A DNA stretch of 64,000 bases from Pycnopodia helianthoides. Taxonomy: Eukaryota > Echinodermata > Asteroidea > Forcipulatida > Asteriidae. Positions 1 through 46,606 of the stretch are shown in pieces. Each line of letters opens with the position of its first letter. Position 1 is the stretch's first letter. The notes below the pieces were generated by a model. The model was not told where the DNA came from and did not search any database. It was given only the letters and a program-made list of their open reading frames with translations. Made by a program: the position numbers and the translations under genes. The stretch covers positions 15,947,757 through 16,011,756 of the forward strand of contig CM063251.1 of NCBI GenBank assembly GCA_032158295.1. Direction: 5' to 3'.

Positions 1-88
1 GAAGTGAACCAAACATAACAGTTGTATAGGTAAATGGGATGACAATTTTTTCAAATTAACAATTTTTAATTTTTATTTCACCATGCAG

Positions 89-34136
<34,048 letters not shown>

Positions 34137-34964
34137 AGCCCCAGGTAATGAAGGATGCTGACTAGCGGCTTCCAGATAAAGGACGGCAGATAACAAGAGA
34201 GTATAGCACCGGTAAATATCCGCTAAGCTTAAGAATGGTGGACCAAGCAGAAACTGTAACTCAAAATCAAGAATTTGTCGTGGTTCTTGCTGGGGAAACT
34301 GTTATGTAACAAGACTACTAGTCGAAGCACACTAATATTACAGTCTGGCTTTGTATGGAAGCTGCATACACTAGACCAAGCATTGATGGAGTTAATGTAT
34401 TAAATTGGCCCTCGCATGTTTGTATTGTTTTTGTCACAGTGAGAAGAGTAATAATATGGCCAATGACAAGTTTGTCCAGTTGCTAAACGTCAATGTTGAG
34501 GTTCAAAGAAGTTACTCTGGAATATATGATCGTGGTATAACAATAGAAAAATATTTTGCTGAAGTGAAGAACGACATTAATAGGCTTGCGGAGTAGCTGT
34601 GCTAATCGGTATGCTGTCTGTTATGTCGTCCGATTTTAAAGTGCTAAGAAAAATGTGTTTTTTTTTGTGTGAAATTCTCTTGCGGATAGTCATATTTTTG
34701 TATGATACTCCAGTTATTGGAAGAACCTACCCAGCAGTGAACGGGAAGTGAATCAAACTGCTTACAATGAGTTATTAACCGCATTGTTATTTTTTGAAAT
34801 AATACATATATTCTTTGTGGTCAAATGAAGATAATCCAGAAATGGTCTCGATGGAATGATGCCATTCATTTCCCGACTTTTTCCTGATTTGGAGGTTTGA
34901 TTTACAAGTCCTGCATTTGAATCTCCTTAGAAATTGTCAACGGAGGGGATTATCCTTAATTTCA

Positions 34965-35125
34965 GGGCCCGATTTCATAGAGCTGCTTAAGCAGAAAATA
35001 TTGCTTAACAATGGTCTGCTAAGCAGAAATGAGCAGGATACCAGTCACAAATTATACATGTGGCATGCTAATTTGGCTGGTAAACTTTATTCTGGTAAGC
35101 ATAATTTTGTCATGCCGTGCTCAGC
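34965..35125. repeat. Family A element, right end lost
   Basis: Starts GGGCCCGATTTCATAGAGCTG, then AAGCAGAAAATATTGCTTAAC, CAGTCACAAATTATACATGTG, GGTAAGCATAATTTTG; the right terminal repeat is missing after CTCAGCTACTT. Confidence 0.7.
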
Positions 35126-36989
35126 TACTTTACTGGGCTCTTACTGGGCTCTGGACATAAGAGAAGTCCCATGGCCTGAAAGGGAAGAGGAACCCAAGGC
35201 CAGCTTCTCAGTTGGTCAGAATTTGTATGAAAATGTTCATCACACCCTGCAGCTTTTATAAGAACTTAGTTCTGAGGGAGACTTTAAAGGACACTAGGTG
35301 GCAGCAGACTTATCCTGATTAAAACACTCTATGATGCCACGGTACTGTTTTGAACAGTCTGTTTGTAAACAGATTTTGTGTGCTGCACCCCAAAATCAGT
35401 TAAAGATTTTCAAAAAATTTGTACTTCCCTATGGAGGCCTAGCCAATTAGCATGGAAAATGAAGAAAAAATACCTGGTTTGATTCTTTGAATTTTTTAAA
35501 ATATTTTTATCAATGACCTCTCCTTTAAGAACTCCCATAGGGGTTGTAAATAAATCTCTTAGCCTTGGGCTAGTTAGCCACTCCTGGCTGTAATCAATCA
35601 TGTCTTCAACAGGTGTCTTCCAGACCGCTTGACCGGTTGGAAATTGTTTTTATTGAGTCTAAAAGTTCTTCAGTGATATTTCAGACCATTTTGAAAGGGA
35701 TTTTGTTCACCCCCCTCCGTAGAAAAAAAATGACATTCTAATTATAAAAGGTAGTGTTTGAAACAGCACAATGGTTGGTGTAAGTGTGTGAGTGTGTTCT
35801 GACATCATCACCGAGTCTAAATCAGGAAATATGCGCATGCTCAGAATTACGAAAGCAACGGAAATGTACCCGGTGTGTCCGACGCCACCTAGAGTTCCAA
35901 AACTTCCATCGTGTCAAACTTAATCTATTTAATCATAAAGTGCACAGCTATCCTATTTTTTAAATGTATTTTTTATAATGGTGATTTACGAATCACAAAA
36001 TTGTATAGATCTATGTATTTTCAGAGGAATTTCTTCTTTTTTTTGGGGGGGGTGGGGTTAAAAAAATATGGGGATGGCTTTGAAGAAAGTATTATACTTT
36101 GTTTAATTTTTGCTCATTGTAAGCAAAATTGTGTTTAATGCTCTTGACATTGTTTCAAGAATGTATTGTGAAAGATTTTAAACGAGCGTTTCTTGAAGTT
36201 TTTGTTTAGTGTGTGTAACCCCCGACCAAAATATGGTCTTTGGGTTTGTTATGAAGTTAATAAGGTTGACGTGTTTCCACTTTTTATTTTAGGCTGTGTC
36301 TGAATCGATGGCTTTGACAGTGGTTACAAACTAAGAATGTACGGTTTGAGAGTCAAGAAATTGATGAAAAATGTTCGAGGAGCATAATAATACAAGCTCA
36401 TGTGTCACCAAGTAGATATACTCCTAGTGAAACTTATCAAATACAGCCTGTAAGCCCAAAGACCGTACTTGGGTTATGAGTAACAGTTTCATAGTTTGTT
36501 CTTGAGCAATGCTTTTGTAAATTGGAAGTTTGTAGGGAAAATGAATGTAGACTTTGTTTTAAAAGAAAGTGCTTACCCCTCTAAGTTTATCTACTGACTA
36601 TAATTGTTAATTTTTTTTTAACGCTAAGCAGACCTTTCAAAATTGTGAATAGTAGAGTCTTGTGCAAGGTAAACGATGTTTCTCCAGGCATATGTAGGAG
36701 TGTTTTTGCAAATGCAATGGCTGACACTTAAAGTGATGTCAAAATTGATTGTACAAAAAAAATAATAATAATAAAAAAAATAAATAAATAAATAACCCCG
36801 AACAAAAAACTGCTCAACCTTTTCAAATGAGTCCGAAAGGACTACATGTTGAGGGTGTACACCTAAAACACAGTTATATCTCTGTAGTTCAGAGTAGCAA
36901 TGATTTGTAATGCACAATCGATTGTATATACATTGGGGCGTTATTGACAATGTACAATTTTAGTATTAGATGAAGTGTGCTTTTCTAGG

Positions 36990-37372
36990 AATAGGGTCGA
37001 CCTGTAAACTACTCCAAATTCATCCCCTGGATTGACATGTTTGGCCTAAGATTGACATGTTTGGTCCATGCAAACTGTCGTCAGCTGTGAGCATAGTGCC
37101 CGGGCATGCCAAATCTTTACAGACTTGCAAGGATTTGGTTCCAAATTCTCAAAATATTTTGAGGGATTGATTTGGTTTTTCTGGGAATACGGTCGACCTT
37201 TAAACTCCTCCAAATTTTCCCCTGGTTTTTAGCCTAAGTTTGACACACGCGGTCCATGCAAACTGTCGTCAGCTGTGAGCATGGTGCCAAGGCGTGCCAA
37301 ATCTTTACAGACTTGCAAGGATTTGGTGACGAGATTCCAAATTCTCAAAATATTTTGACGGATTGATTTGGG
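36990..37372. repeat. Tandem duplication, two units of about 190 bp
   Basis: Both units carry GAATAGGGTCGACCTGTAAAC (second: GAATACGGTCGACCTTTAAAC), GGTCCATGCAAACTGTCGTC, AGCTGTGAGCAT, GCCAAATCTTTACAGACTTGC, CAAATTCTCAAAATATTTTGA and GGATTGATTTGG in the same order. Small indels separate them. No coding frame is shared. Confidence 0.85.
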
Positions 37373-37683
37373 AAATGTGCATTGAATGATGTAATGCTAA
37401 CGTCGGGGTGAGCGTTCAGATTGGTTTGCTCCTTCAACAGTGTTTGTGTCATGGACTCTCGGCCCTCTCTGCTTAAGTGCGTTCAAAATTCTGGGGGTTA
37501 GATCCCTATATGTTGATACAGCAACGTTACGGAAATTATTATCATGTATTCAGCCCTTTTCTGTATTCGGTTTTATTTTGAAATGGATCGCAAGCCAGTA
37601 TTTTCGTTTCAGAGCTTCCGTCTTAACTCTCTTGGATTGGAAATTTGGAATCCACTTTTGTGCTGTGCATTTTTTGTGTGTGT

Positions 37684-38175
37684 AGTGTGTCCCGACCGAG
37701 CAGTCTAGGGCACCGAACTCGAGATCTGGTGGTAAAAAGAAGTCATCAGGGTGTGGGTTCGAATCCCGGTCATGGGCGCTTGCCTATTGGCCTCTTGCAC
37801 CAACATCGCATGCAACCAAAAATCATGGAAAGCGTTTATATGCTGGGTTGCCTACAAAAGCGCACAGCATTGACAAACACACTGGGAAATTGACTCCCCC
37901 CAAAACGGCACAACCAAGATTATTGGGATGGTGACCTCAAGTGAATTAGGTCAATAGTTGCTTCTCTTTCACCCTGGAGTAATTGGGTACCTGTGAGGGC
38001 AGAGATGGTTCTTGTCATTAATTTAATACCTTGATGCAATACACACTTGGCAGCATAGCTGTATACTCATTCCCAGGAAGCTGAGATGATTAAAGGAATG
38101 AAATAACTGGCCAAATGACCGGGGGTAATAGTGTTCATGAACCACGACATAAAATGTCCATTATTATTATATTAT
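37684..38175 (+). mobile_element. tRNA-derived SINE, body type 1
   Basis: The head resembles a class II (Leu/Ser) tRNA: CCGAGCAGTCTAGGGCACCG with B box GGTTCGAATCC at 37756-37766. The body has TTCACCCTGGAGTAATTGGG, TACCTGTGAGGGCAGAGATGG, TTCCCAGGAAGCTGAGATG, and it ends in an ATT-repeat tail. Copies at 50895, 52310, 58712 and 60306, and reversed at 61850. Confidence 0.82.
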
Positions 38176-39439
38176 ATTGTTGTTATTTACTTTGTTTTGA
38201 GGTTATTACACTCCACTATAAATTCAGCTTAAACTGAAAGTTTTTAAAGTTGATCTTACCCCATTCGGGATACAGTTCTCCCAATAGGCATATCATTGGT
38301 CTCAGATCATGCCACAGCTCGCAACACTGTCAGACTTTGATTAGAAACTCAGTCAGTTAAACTATCTCAATTGGGATGTGTACTTTTAACCCAATGTAGA
38401 CCCTGCATGCCCAAAGAGGATATCAGTAGTCCTCATTTGGGACATTGGTCCCATTTTGGGTAAGGTTGAAGGATATATATATTTTTTTGCCCTGGGCACA
38501 TTTTCATGATAAGGGGCTTAAACTTGAATATTAACAACATTTATGAACAACATTAAATATAAACAACATTTTCAATATAACTATAAATACCGAAAAAACT
38601 ATTTTGAAAAAGCTTCAAAAACTGCTGTTTACTAATGTGTGAATAAATATATTTTCTAAATCGTAGCACATAACTAAATACTATAAGCCCAGAACAAAAT
38701 ATTGAAAATTTACAAACTTGGCAATTGTAGAAAGTTGTTGAACAAGCCTTTTACTAGATGTGCTTAAAGAAAAAAATACATGTGCTCTAAGAATGTGTGT
38801 ATTGGACTGAACTTGAAAACTCACAATCGGTGCTTTATCACCTAGCCTGTATAAACTCAAGGGAAGTGTACACGCTGGATTGCACGCTCAACAAAAGTCA
38901 TTACAGCGTTGGGCAAGTAATAAACTAATCAAACAAATCCAAGTGTTTATTTATTATTATTATTTTTTACTTTGATGTAAATACTAACAGTTTTTGAGAT
39001 ATTGTATGGCAAAGGGGAGGTCTGCTTTTAAAAGAGTGAATTTTCCAAAGCCAAGCCTGTTCTGAAGAGGTATGTAAGTTACAAACTGGATAGTTAACAG
39101 AAACGTTGTTTATGATGGATTTTGGCTTGAGTTGTGCAAAAGTTTCTTGAGGGACCAGTGGTGGTCTAGATTGTTAAATGTTCTGAAACTGAAGCTTTGT
39201 GTAGCTGCTACTATTCTGCTAAGCAAGTCAAAGCAAAGAGTTATTGGGGCGCCAGTCTCAACTATGTTGATTACACAGCAGTTTGGATTGTTGCCAGTTT
39301 CAGCTTAGCAAGATAATTTTGTGCTGACCAACAATTGGGTGCTGACCAGGGTCCAATTTCATAAAAGCTGTTAGTCACTACATGCACATGTAGTCATTTT
39401 GGAACTGTGTGAACCATTGTAGCAAATATGCTACTTATG

Positions 39440-39475
39440 TATTTACATGCGTGGAAATAAAAGCATGACGTTATC
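39440..39475 (+). other. Possible polyadenylation signal context
   Basis: GGAAATAAAAGCATG around 39451-39465 is one of several AATAAA-type words downstream of STAT. Nothing decides which, if any, is used. Confidence 0.15.
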
Positions 39476-40339
39476 ACCCAATGAAGCATATATGCTACAG
39501 TTATTAATTTTAAAAATCAATAATTGATTTAAAAAAAAATGGGGGGTTATCAAGTATTTACCCCCATTGTCTAGGGAAAAAATAAAAATAAAAATTTTCC
39601 TTGACTGTTTTTTCCGTCTGGTACATAAAGGCTGTTGAGCAGAAGGAGTTCGAATCCCATCTACCCGCAGGACTTTGGAAGCACTGAGTTTACACTGCTT
39701 GTCCTTCATCTGTGTAGAAAAAATATTAATCTTTATCCCCTACTTCAAGTGACTTACTATCTATTAAAATAAACTGCTAAGAGCTGCTAATTAGGCAATA
39801 AATCTGCTTACAAGGCTAAATGAACTTGCATGGGTCCTTGTTCTGCTAATCAGTGTGTGTGAGCTTAGCAGACTTGGGAAAATTGCATCTATTACTACTG
39901 TCATCTACAAAAGTGTTGGAATCTACAACCTGAGTCTGCGACTTGACCTATAAGTAATCTTGGAAACAGACTTTTTCTACCATTTGAATTTATCAAAATA
40001 AACAAAAGGAACACAATTTATGATTATTTTTTTTTCAAAGTGCATTTACCTGTTCAAAAAACAGAAACTATACCTTTTTTTTTAATTGCTAGTTGTAACA
40101 AAAATTTAAGGAATCTTTTTACACTATAAATACCCTCCAATTATTTTACTCCCAAGTTCCTGAAACTTGTGGCTGATGTATTGAGTGATGAAGGCTGCTC
40201 TAATCTGTGTAAAGCTTGATTCGTAATTTCCAAAACTAAGGTGCTATCATTGAGTTAAATTCATTTGTAACAAAGGGCCAGGATGAGTTCTTTACCACTA
40301 TGAGATTTATGTGTTTGTTGTTGTTGTTGTTTGTTGTTG

Positions 40340-40695
40340 TGAGAATTAAACAAAGAAATTTACTAATTAAATCGATAATATTTTTGGTTTATGTTTAAAA
40401 AGGCTCAGCGCCAGAATGTGTATCCAGATCCTTAACAACTTTCATGAGACATTTTCACTGGGGCTGTGTGAGAACAAAGATGGAGTTAACTGTAGCAGAT
40501 TGATTTCTTTTTAATCAAACTTAAGTTCACTGCCTTCTGAGGATTTAGATAGAAATTGACCTTGTTTTCATTATCGTGTGCAGCTTCAAATCTTGTTGTC
40601 TATTAATAAGTTGAACTGTCATTAACCTGGTTAGACCAGTTTTAAAAGCAGCTGTTATATTTGACCACTTTGTATTACCTGTATTACATGATCAA
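40340..40695 (+). repeat. Interspersed repeat of about 350 bp, copy 1
   Basis: Collinear with 54047-54432: TTTATGTTTAAAAAGGCTCAGCGCC, CCAGATCCTTAACAAC, GATGGAGTTAACTGTAGC, ATAGAAATTGACCTTGTTTT, AAGTTGAACTGTCATTAACC, TGGTTAGACCAGTT, GCAGCTGTTATATTTGA. Same orientation. No coding frame is common to both. Confidence 0.85.
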
Positions 40696-40696
40696 T

Positions 40697-41281
40697 GGCC
40701 CAATGTCATAGAGCTGCTTAAGCAAAACAAATTTCTGCTGAGCAAAAATTTCTGCTAAGCAAATATAAGCTGGATACCTGTCAAAGACGGTACATGTGCC
40801 ATTGTATTTTGGCTGGTAACCTTAATCTGGTAAGCATGATTTGTTGTGCTATAGAGCTGCTTAAGCAGAAACTTTTTCGTAAACAAATTTTGCTAAGCAA
40901 AAATAAGAGACAACAGTCAATAATGGTACATATTAAATGGCGTATTGACCGGTGACCTATTTCTGGTAAGCTCATTTGTGCTTAGGTATTTTTTGTGCTT
41001 AACCCTTTAGAGACCATATTTTTCTGTATATTGCTAACCTTGTTGATTTTTTGCACTGTTTTTATCAGGAGAAATGTCAGGAAGATAATTAAGAAACAGA
41101 TATACATGGTGAAACATTGGGAACTGTCGATTCCATCTGTTACCTTTTCTTTAACCCTCTTGTTCGAGTAAAAGTAGGTCACTTTTTGTAGCCGTTTGCA
41201 GTCGCTATGGGCATTTTGGTACGAGCCGCTTGTGGCCGCTATGGTCTCTAAAGGGTTAAGAAGCTCTATGAAATTGGGCCT
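40697..41281. repeat. Compound family A region with an inserted element
   Basis: GGCCCAATGTCATAGAGCTG opens one family A copy. A second copy restarts at TATAGAGCTGCTTAAGCAG (about 40852). Its right end is interrupted after GTGCTTAA (41002) by a TTAA-flanked element and resumes at TTAAGAAGCTCTATGAAATTGGGCC (41256-41280). Confidence 0.8.
41003..41255. mobile_element. piggyBac-like MITE with TTAA target duplication (253 bp)
   Basis: Terminal inverted repeats CCCTTTAGAGACCATA and TATGGTCTCTAAAGGG, flanked on both sides by TTAA (40999-41002 and 41256-41259). CCC(T)-ended repeats and a TTAA duplication are diagnostic of the piggyBac superfamily. It has no transposase coding. It sits inside a family A element, which dates it as the younger insertion. 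Confidence 0.85.
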
Positions 41282-41933
41282 GGTGTTTCTGTTATGGTGT
41301 CGCTGTTATAGTGATAGGACCAGCATGCACCTCATTCCACAGCTAACGCGCGCCTACAAAAATATTTGCGAAATATTCCATTGCAGAAGCCTTCTGCTGA
41401 TCATTAATTTTTGTCAGTGTTTTTGATAATAATATGGTATAGTTTCGCATAAGAAACTGTAGCGCTTCCACGTCTTATTGATGAAAGTGTTTTTGTAAAG
41501 TAAGATTATTTGTGGAAAGGGAAGGTTTATCATTTGGGAAGGTATAGACCTCTCTATTGTTAACGTCACAGCTCGAGTCTTTGCCAACCAAGGGTGGGAA
41601 AACTATGGGAAGCCATCAATGAAAAACAAAAAACAGATAGACACGGTTTGTAACAATGCTACACAACTATTCAAAACTATTGTTGAATTTGTTGGAAACA
41701 AAGGGAGTAACCATGGGATGTATTTGTTTTAAACAGAAGTGTTGAATTTTTGTCATATTATCTGTTAACACATTTGAATGTTTTGCTAAACATTCGGCCA
41801 TCTAGGCCAACCAGCAGGGGTTGTTTATCAACAATGGAAAGGTTTGTAGCAGTCGGTCATGCCGGTCATGTGAACGTTAAGGAAATGATTCAAGAGGTGG
41901 TATTCTAACATTGCTGTATCAATGAAGCTACCT

Positions 41934-42125
41934 GGGCCCAAATGCGTTAAGCCTGTAAGTGCAATATAATGCTTAGCACTAAAAGATTCTGCTTAGCAGA
42001 AATGGGCTACCAGCCGAATACCGTACAGTTAACACTGCTGCAACTGCTACCCCACTCATTTCCTGCTTAGCAAAAAAAGAATTGCCATCATTCTGCTGAT
42101 GAACAGCGTTTATGAAATTGAGCCC
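41934..42125. repeat. Family A element, diverged copy
   Basis: GGGCCCAAATGCGTTAAGCC to GCGTTTATGAAATTGAGCCC, with ATTCTGCTTAGCAGAAATGGG and CTACCCCACTCATTTCCTGC inside. Non-coding. Confidence 0.65.
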
Positions 42126-42614
42126 TGCACTGATTGGTTTTGCTCTTAGAAAATATTGACTGGAGGTGTGTGAAGGGGAACCCATGTCACCGTAGGTCGC
42201 CATCTTTAAAAAAAATCACAAATATTTAAATAGCAGGCATGCAACTTTTCCTCCGATCAGCTGATTTCCTCTTTTTTTATTCTCAGTTTTTACCATTCAA
42301 AATTGAAAAATACTGTACAAAATCATTGAAATTTTGTAATTTCCTCTTTTTTTTGTGAAGTTACAGTTGCATGCCTGAAATAGGAAAGAAAAGAAAAAAG
42401 TTGTCCTCATAGTGTGGCATGAGTTTTGACAAAGATCTTGCTTTTTCTTGTGGCTGATCTGGATAGAATAGGTGGCATGTTAAAATCTATGCCACACTAG
42501 TGGGGCAAGCAGTTCATAGTGTTACATAATGATAGAACTTCCCTTTGTAAGAGTTGTGATGTCTTTAAGTTTTTGATAATGCGCTTCCTTATATTTCAGC
42601 CCCCTCCGCCCACC

Positions 42615-42733
42615 TTGGGCTTGGGTCGCATGGCAATGCTTACCAGGGAATTCTGTGCTTACACTCCATAGAGTATTGTGCTTTCCATAAGCGCAGCATT
42701 CTGTGGTGAGCCAATGCCATGAAAAATGGCCCA
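42615..42733. repeat. Family D-like palindrome
   Basis: TTGGGCTTGGGTCGCATGGC at the left and AATGCCATGAAAAATGGCCCA at the right, with GGAATTCTGTGCTTAC and AAGCGCAGCATTCTG arms. It abuts the next element. Confidence 0.55.
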
Positions 42734-42744
42734 ATGCTACATCA

Positions 42745-43492
42745 TTAGAGGGGCTATGTCGTCATGATCAATTAAGCAGCGCCTGTGGCAGTACATGGAA
42801 TGCTCCGTATTTTTGACTGCGTGAGGGCGCTCTCAAAAACATTTTTATCACTTCCGGGGGTATAACTTAAGCGATTATCGTCTGCTCAGCTAGCTGTGTA
42901 CAGTTCTGTCACGTCTGTGCGCGATAGTTTCTAGTTGCTTCTAGAATCTAAGGTGGATTAATAACGACTCCTTTAAAGGTCTTATTGTCTGTGATGGATA
43001 TGATGTCTGGTAGTAATGTGTTTCAGTCCTTAAGGAGGAACTATTTGAAGCAGTTTTTGTTTGCGGAGAACAGTTGTTTCTATAAAGAGGAAAGGATGAG
43101 CCACGCTTAATTGCCAGTTCTGATATTGTAAGATTAGATGCAGGGCTCTTTATTTCTTGAAAGGAGCCGTTATTAATCCACCTTAGATTCTAGAAGCAAC
43201 TAGAAACTATCGCGCACAGAAGTGACAGAACGCTGATGTTAAAACTGTACACAGCTAGCTGAGCAGACGGTAATAGCCTAAGTTATACTCCCGGAAGTGA
43301 TACAAATGTTTCTGAGAGCGCCCTCACGGGTCAAAAATATGGCGCATTATGAACTCACCCATTTACAGCATGCACAAGCCCTCCTCCTGTATCATATCTA
43401 TGGAGAGCTGGCGCTTGGTAATGTTGGTGAGAGTTCATAATTCTATGTACAGCCACAGGCCTGCTTAGATCATGATGACACAGCCCCTTTAA
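42745..43492. mobile_element. Family F element containing a nested long palindrome
   Basis: Outer ends are AGGGGCTATGTCGTCATGATC and GATCATGATGACACAGCCCC followed by TTTAA. The intact short relative is 50309-50512. Inside, 42808-43342 is another inverted repeat with arms of about 165 bases: TATTTTTGAC, GTGAGGGCGCTCTC, CTGCTCAGCTAGCTGTGTACAG, CGCGATAGTTTCTAGTTGC, TCTAGAATCTAAGGTGGATTA, each mirrored in the right arm. Confidence 0.85.
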
Positions 43493-46184
43493 TGATAATT
43501 TTTTTTATGCTGTTACTCTCAATTTTTTGAATGAAAATTTGCTCAGAAAGGATCATGCTATTGTACACAATGTAGTTAAAGTTGCTTCAGATGTTAGAAC
43601 ATACTTGACATGAAGCTGTTAATGTAGTTGTATTTTTGTAACATTTTGTTGATATCGTTGTCAGGGGGATGTGAGTGGGGAAGGGGCCTGGTATTTCTTG
43701 GAGAAGAGGGGGCTTGAAATTCAGTTGGGTCCTGAAGGTTTTCTCTACGTTGGGTCTCCTGAAAATATTTTCACAGACGCAATGTTTTTTTTCCAGGGAA
43801 GTGCCCTAGGGAAGTCGACCTTTCTCCTTGATTATCTCTGGGCCTCAAGGTCATAGATGTTGGGGTTGGGGGTTGGTGCTGCCGGGGTAGGGGGGAGTAT
43901 TATCATTTGTCAAAGTACTAAGGTTAATGTTAAGATTGGTTGTCATTATCGCCATTGTGATTTATATTGTGGTGACACATTTTGCTTTGCATTTAAAGAT
44001 CAATTCATTGTCTTACTCATCTGAAGATGAATCAACATTGGACGGATGGACGGATGGGGAGGGGGATAAGGGAAGGGGGGGATCTGGCGGCTGATTCCAT
44101 TGTTTTGGTAACATAATGAAATGTAGAGTAATATGATCGATCAATATCTGTCATTCAGCGTAAGCTCCGAGTATAATTTTGTGTAATGATCATTAGAGAA
44201 CACCAAGCTGCCGGCCTTCTATTTCGATGAGGTTTGACAATAGTTATTCAGAGTTTTTTCTGTGCACATGCTCTCAGAAAATGTTAAAACGGGACTGTTG
44301 TCAGACAAGAGTGATTGATTTGAATAGGAGAACATATAACCCGGAGTGATTTTCCATCTCCCAACAAACTGCACAACAGCATGAATCTAAATATTGCCTA
44401 TGGCAGGGTTGCCTTTGTACACAACTGTCCCAATTGATCCTTTAAACTGGTTGGCAATTCTTCTCCAATTGAGAGATGATGTTGTCCCCTACTTGGGCAA
44501 CTCCTCGAATTTCAGATTGACACATTCTGCTGTTCTGTACAAGATTTTAATGTAAACTTGTGATATGTATGAGCCATTTTTGTAAAAAAACGGGCGTGTA
44601 GACAAAAATAAAGTTGCAGCATTTTGTCGGCTCAGTGCTGAAATGTAGTTAATTGCAATTTCATATCGGTAATGATCAAAAGGGCGTTAAATGAAAAATG
44701 TGTATAAATTTGAAAAAAAATTAATCAAAATAAAAAATAAAAAAAGTTCTTGGAAAAAGATTTTTCAATTTTTGTTTTGCATAAATTACTTTGGAGGCCA
44801 CTCTTGATCAATAAACTCCATTTACCAGGAGCTATAATTTTTTTATATAAAATCCATACAAACTGCACTAACGACCTTATAAGTCTGGGTAGACTTTCTT
44901 CCTCTTCATCTCCCCCCTTTCCGCCCACCCTGAATCGGGCTTCCCTTTTGAAACGTGGTTCCAAATGCTTCCTCTTTGTTTTTCAATTGAGATCTTTTTT
45001 ATTTGCACCTTGATAGCACTGGCTCTGAAAGACTGTACAAGGTGCCAAATTTACATTCCCATTTTAAGTTTCCTGCTCAAGTCAAAATGTAAAAACTTTT
45101 TGTACATGTATAGCTTGATTATTACTGATACTTTGTCGGCATATCACACTGACTTACAGGGTCGTTGTTTTTCAAACCTCTTTCTTCTTATGTTTGCTGG
45201 GGATGCTTGGTGGCAGCAGGTGGGATGCCATTTTTCTCAGTGTGGGAATGTGTGCTCAGTACTATGTAAACAATGGAAACTTACTTGGTGTGTCTGCTTG
45301 CCCTTGCATCCATGCCATCAGCCAAACTATAATCCTAATAGGCTGAGGTGATGAAAACCTTTGCATGTCTAAAACATCAGTCGTACTGTGGATTGGGCTA
45401 TAGACCCTTAATTCTCAGATGACATTACTATTTTATCAATCGCCTTGCAGGAGTACCCGAATGTGCACGTCATGCACACACTGGACTAGAACTGCACGAA
45501 CATGTACTGTGATACGCTGTGCTGGATGGCACCATATTCCAGTAGTACTCCAGCATGGCAGGCCTCCTGCGTTGCTATAGACCTTACGCACATGGAGAAG
45601 GACCTGCTAAGAGATCAAAAGAAGGCTGTTTCATTGGCCAATACTGTGCGCGCACAAATCTATGCGTTTCCATCATTTCATCATCGGTTTACCTCTAAGA
45701 TGGTTGCTGGATGACGTCAATTCATAGAAATCTAATGTCAGTGAGAAAGGTATATAGGTGTGTGCGAATCTGTGGCAGTTTTAAAAACAAAATCTTAAAT
45801 TTGCAATCTGACATTGCGCCTTTTATAAAAGTTGATTTTGTCTTCATTGTGCTATCTTCCATTTACTTTGAGATCTATTTTATCACTCGATGTTTGCTTA
45901 ATGATTAAAGTATGCTTGAATAAAATGTTAGCAGTATTGTGTAATAACCTTGCTTAAGAGTTTTGTCCTTGATTTATACCACCTGTTCAAACCATGGAAT
46001 TGTATAAAGCATAAAGCCACTAATTTCTTCCTCAATAATCTTAAATTTAATCACATGCTCCCAAGTTCTTTAGAGAGTGAGAAAAACTGTAAATATTTTT
46101 CCAACTTTTTTTTATTGCATGGCAATACCTTGTGGAAACTCACCGAAAGGAATTTGATGATGAAGACGAAGGTGGTGTGTTGTT

Positions 46185-46500
46185 GCCATGGCTGTCTAGC
46201 GCACCAAACCCAAGTCAACAAGTTCTGGTGGCTAAGTTGCCACTAGAATAAGGGTTGAATACTGGTTGTGACACTTGTGTCCTTGAGCAAGACAGTTATT
46301 GTTTCTCTTCACCCAGGAATAAATGGGTAGCGAGGGAAGAGATTGTCGATATGAATGATTAGCAACCTGTGGCCCCATTCGGCTGCCGGTGCTGCATACT
46401 CCTGAGGAGTTGAAACGATTTCAAGAATGCTTTAGGTCCAATGAACAGTGGTAGTAATACAGCAAGGTACTTTATAGAGGGGCCCACTTAGCTTGAAAAA
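46185..46500 (+). mobile_element. Diverged tRNA-derived SINE, body type 1
   Basis: The tRNA-like head is largely degraded. GTGTCCTTGAGCAAGACAG, TTCTCTTCACCCAGGAATAAA, TGCATACTCCTGAGGAGTTG and a GAATGCTTTAGG word keep the order of the SINE body at 58712 and 60306. Confidence 0.6.
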
Positions 46501-46583
46501 GTACGAAATAATTATTATTCATAACAAACCGTGTCATAAAGAAGGACTTTTGAGGCTCAGGAAACGTATTGTTCAACTGTCTG

Positions 46584-46606
46584 TTTTTTTTTTTTTTTTT
46601 TTTTTT
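46584..46606 (+). repeat. T homopolymer, 23 bases
   Basis: Uninterrupted run of T in intergenic DNA. Confidence 0.95.

Noticed and set aside
34405..34596. 63-codon frame just after the STAT stop
   Set aside because: Probably 3' untranslated region; no similarity, and the frame is not continuous with STAT.
45502..45714. 70-codon frame near 45.5 kb
   Set aside because: Considered because an acceptor precedes it at 45450, but that exon would stop after EYPNVHVMHTLD, and the frame itself shows no family features. Treated as possible 3' UTR.
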